A stretch of 64,000 nt of DNA from Hyphomicrobiales bacterium (GTDB taxonomy: Bacteria; Pseudomonadota; Alphaproteobacteria; Parvibaculales; Parvibaculaceae). The notes under the pieces were generated by a model. The model saw only the letters and a list, made by a program, of their open reading frames with translations. It was not told the DNA's origin and made no database searches. The stretch covers positions 186,001 to 250,000 of the forward strand of contig WGND01000003.1 of NCBI GenBank assembly GCA_016124805.1. The letters are read 5' to 3'. Both the position numbers and the translations under genes were made by a program. Each line of letters begins with the position of its first letter. Within the stretch, counting starts at the first letter, position 1. Positions 63,276 through 64,000 of this stretch are shown here, one piece after another.

Positions 63276-64000
63276 ATGAGATTTCTGTTTCTTGGCGATC
63301 TGGTAGGGCGCGCGGCGCGCGATATTGTCGTGTCTGAAATGCCGACCCTGCGGCGTAAGCTCATGCTGGATTTCGTCATTGTAAATGGCGAGAACGCAGC
63401 GGGTGGTTTCGGAATCACGGCGGCCATCTGCGATGATTTGTTTGATGCCGGTGTTGATGCGATCACGCTTGGCAATCATTCCTGGGATCAGCGCGAGGCG
63501 CTTGTCCATATTGAGCGTGAACCGCGCCTGATCCGTCCGGTAAACTATCCCAAGGGGACACCGGGACGCGGGGCGAGCCTTCTGGAAACGGTCGATGGCA
63601 AACGCGTGCTGGTGATCAATGCCATGGGGCGGGTCTTCATGGATCCGCTGGATGATCCCTTTTCGGCCGTTGAGGCACAGATTGACGCCTGCCCGCTGGG
63701 CGAGATTGCCGATGCCATCGTGGTTGATTTTCATGGGGAGGCGACGTCTGAAAAAATGGCCATGGGTCATTTCTGTGACGGGCGGGCGAGCCTTGTCGTG
63801 GGCACGCACAGCCATGTGCCGACAGCTGACGCGCAGGTGCTGCCGGGTGGCACGGCCTATCAGACGGATGCGGGCATGTGCGGTGATTATAATTCTGTCA
63901 TCGGCATGGAGAAGGATGAGCCAATCCAGCGCTTCCTGACCAAGATTCCAAGTGGACGCTTTCAACCAGCGCTTGGACCTGCAACCATGTGTGGTGTGTT
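63276..64000 (+). CDS. ymdB: TIGR00282/YmdB-like metallophosphoesterase (partial, 3' end cut)
   Basis: At least 241 residues before the window ends. MRFLFLGDLVGRAARDIV gives the first metal-binding Asp, VNGENAAGGFGIT the Asn-Glu motif, GVDAITLGNHSWDQRE the Asn-His motif, DFHGEATSEKMAMGHF and GTHSHVPTADAQVLPGGTAY the later His ligands. The family includes B. subtilis YmdB, a 2',3'-cyclic nucleotide phosphodiesterase; the substrate here is not proved. It starts at ATG 63276, four bases after fthC, in the same operon. Confidence 0.94.
   Translation, partial: MRFLFLGDLVGRAARDIVVSEMPTLRRKLMLDFVIVNGENAAGGFGITAAICDDLFDAGVDAITLGNHSWDQREALVHIEREPRLIRPVNYPKGTPGRGASLLETVDGKRVLVINAMGRVFMDPLDDPFSAVEAQIDACPLGEIADAIVVDFHGEATSEKMAMGHFCDGRASLVVGTHSHVPTADAQVLPGGTAYQTDAGMCGDYNSVIGMEKDEPIQRFLTKIPSGRFQPALGPATMCGV

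Overview
The window is a contiguous, gene-dense, GC-rich stretch of a chromosome from an alphaproteobacterium. The evidence for that is a set of small conserved families typical of the class: DUF1013/TrcR, GapR (DUF2312), DUF1192, DUF1465, DUF1244, DUF427, COQ9, TIGR02444, YdcH, aa3-type cytochrome oxidase subunit IV and a three-gene transhydrogenase (pntAA-pntAB-pntB). Also typical are zinc-free L31 and L36 and the order transketolase / DUF4164 / zapA / 6S RNA / fthC / ymdB. I cannot name the genus. I see no insertion sequence, prophage, CRISPR array, rRNA or tRNA; the first and last genes are cut by the window edges.

Layout. 1-10.2 kb is a more variable envelope and catabolic region: an RND pump end, an outer-membrane barrel plus LolA-like pair, a radical SAM/SPASM protein, glutathione transferase, nitroreductase, an unknown membrane protein, acyl-CoA dehydrogenase, an MFS exporter and an alpha/beta hydrolase. 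10.4-19.8 kb holds rpmJ, a HAD phosphatase, an NADP-binding reductase, a TPR protein, a hydrolase, the glycerate kinase-pyruvate kinase pair, N-formylglutamate amidohydrolase, gapR and a methyltransferase. 20-25.8 kb has an outer-membrane protein divergent from a hydrolase/LuxR-type regulator pair, an orphan sigma-54 response regulator and a strongly codon-biased OmpA lipoprotein. 26-35 kb carries oligoendopeptidase F, a UbiB-like kinase, a thioesterase, a second alpha/beta hydrolase, the cytochrome oxidase IV peptide and the transhydrogenase operon.

35-46.5 kb holds rpsU divergent from def-coq9, purEK, a diguanylate cyclase, ubiX, two YdcH proteins, a propionyl-CoA synthetase-like enzyme, TrcR, a quinone oxidoreductase, DUF1192, DUF1465 and rpmE. 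46.8-52.3 kb holds an ABC exporter, a paraoxonase-like protein and an OmpA / ExbB-like / MotB-like operon. 52.4-64 kb holds suhB, efp, a Sel1 protein, thiE, the glycolytic operon tkt-gap-pgk-fba, then DUF4164, zapA, 6S RNA, fthC and ymdB.

Most of the window is ordinary core genome. The most interesting unexplained signal is between DUF1192 and DUF1465 (about 45,411-45,544): a CtrA-like box and a GANTC site precede a compact row of hairpins with UCCUC and CCUCCC (anti-Shine-Dalgarno) segments and an intrinsic terminator. It looks like an unannotated cell-cycle-linked small RNA. Other items worth a look are a hairpin at the very start of the rpmE leader, perfect inverted repeats ahead of the glycolytic operon and the hydrolase/LuxR pair, and the radical SAM gene without a recognised substrate.
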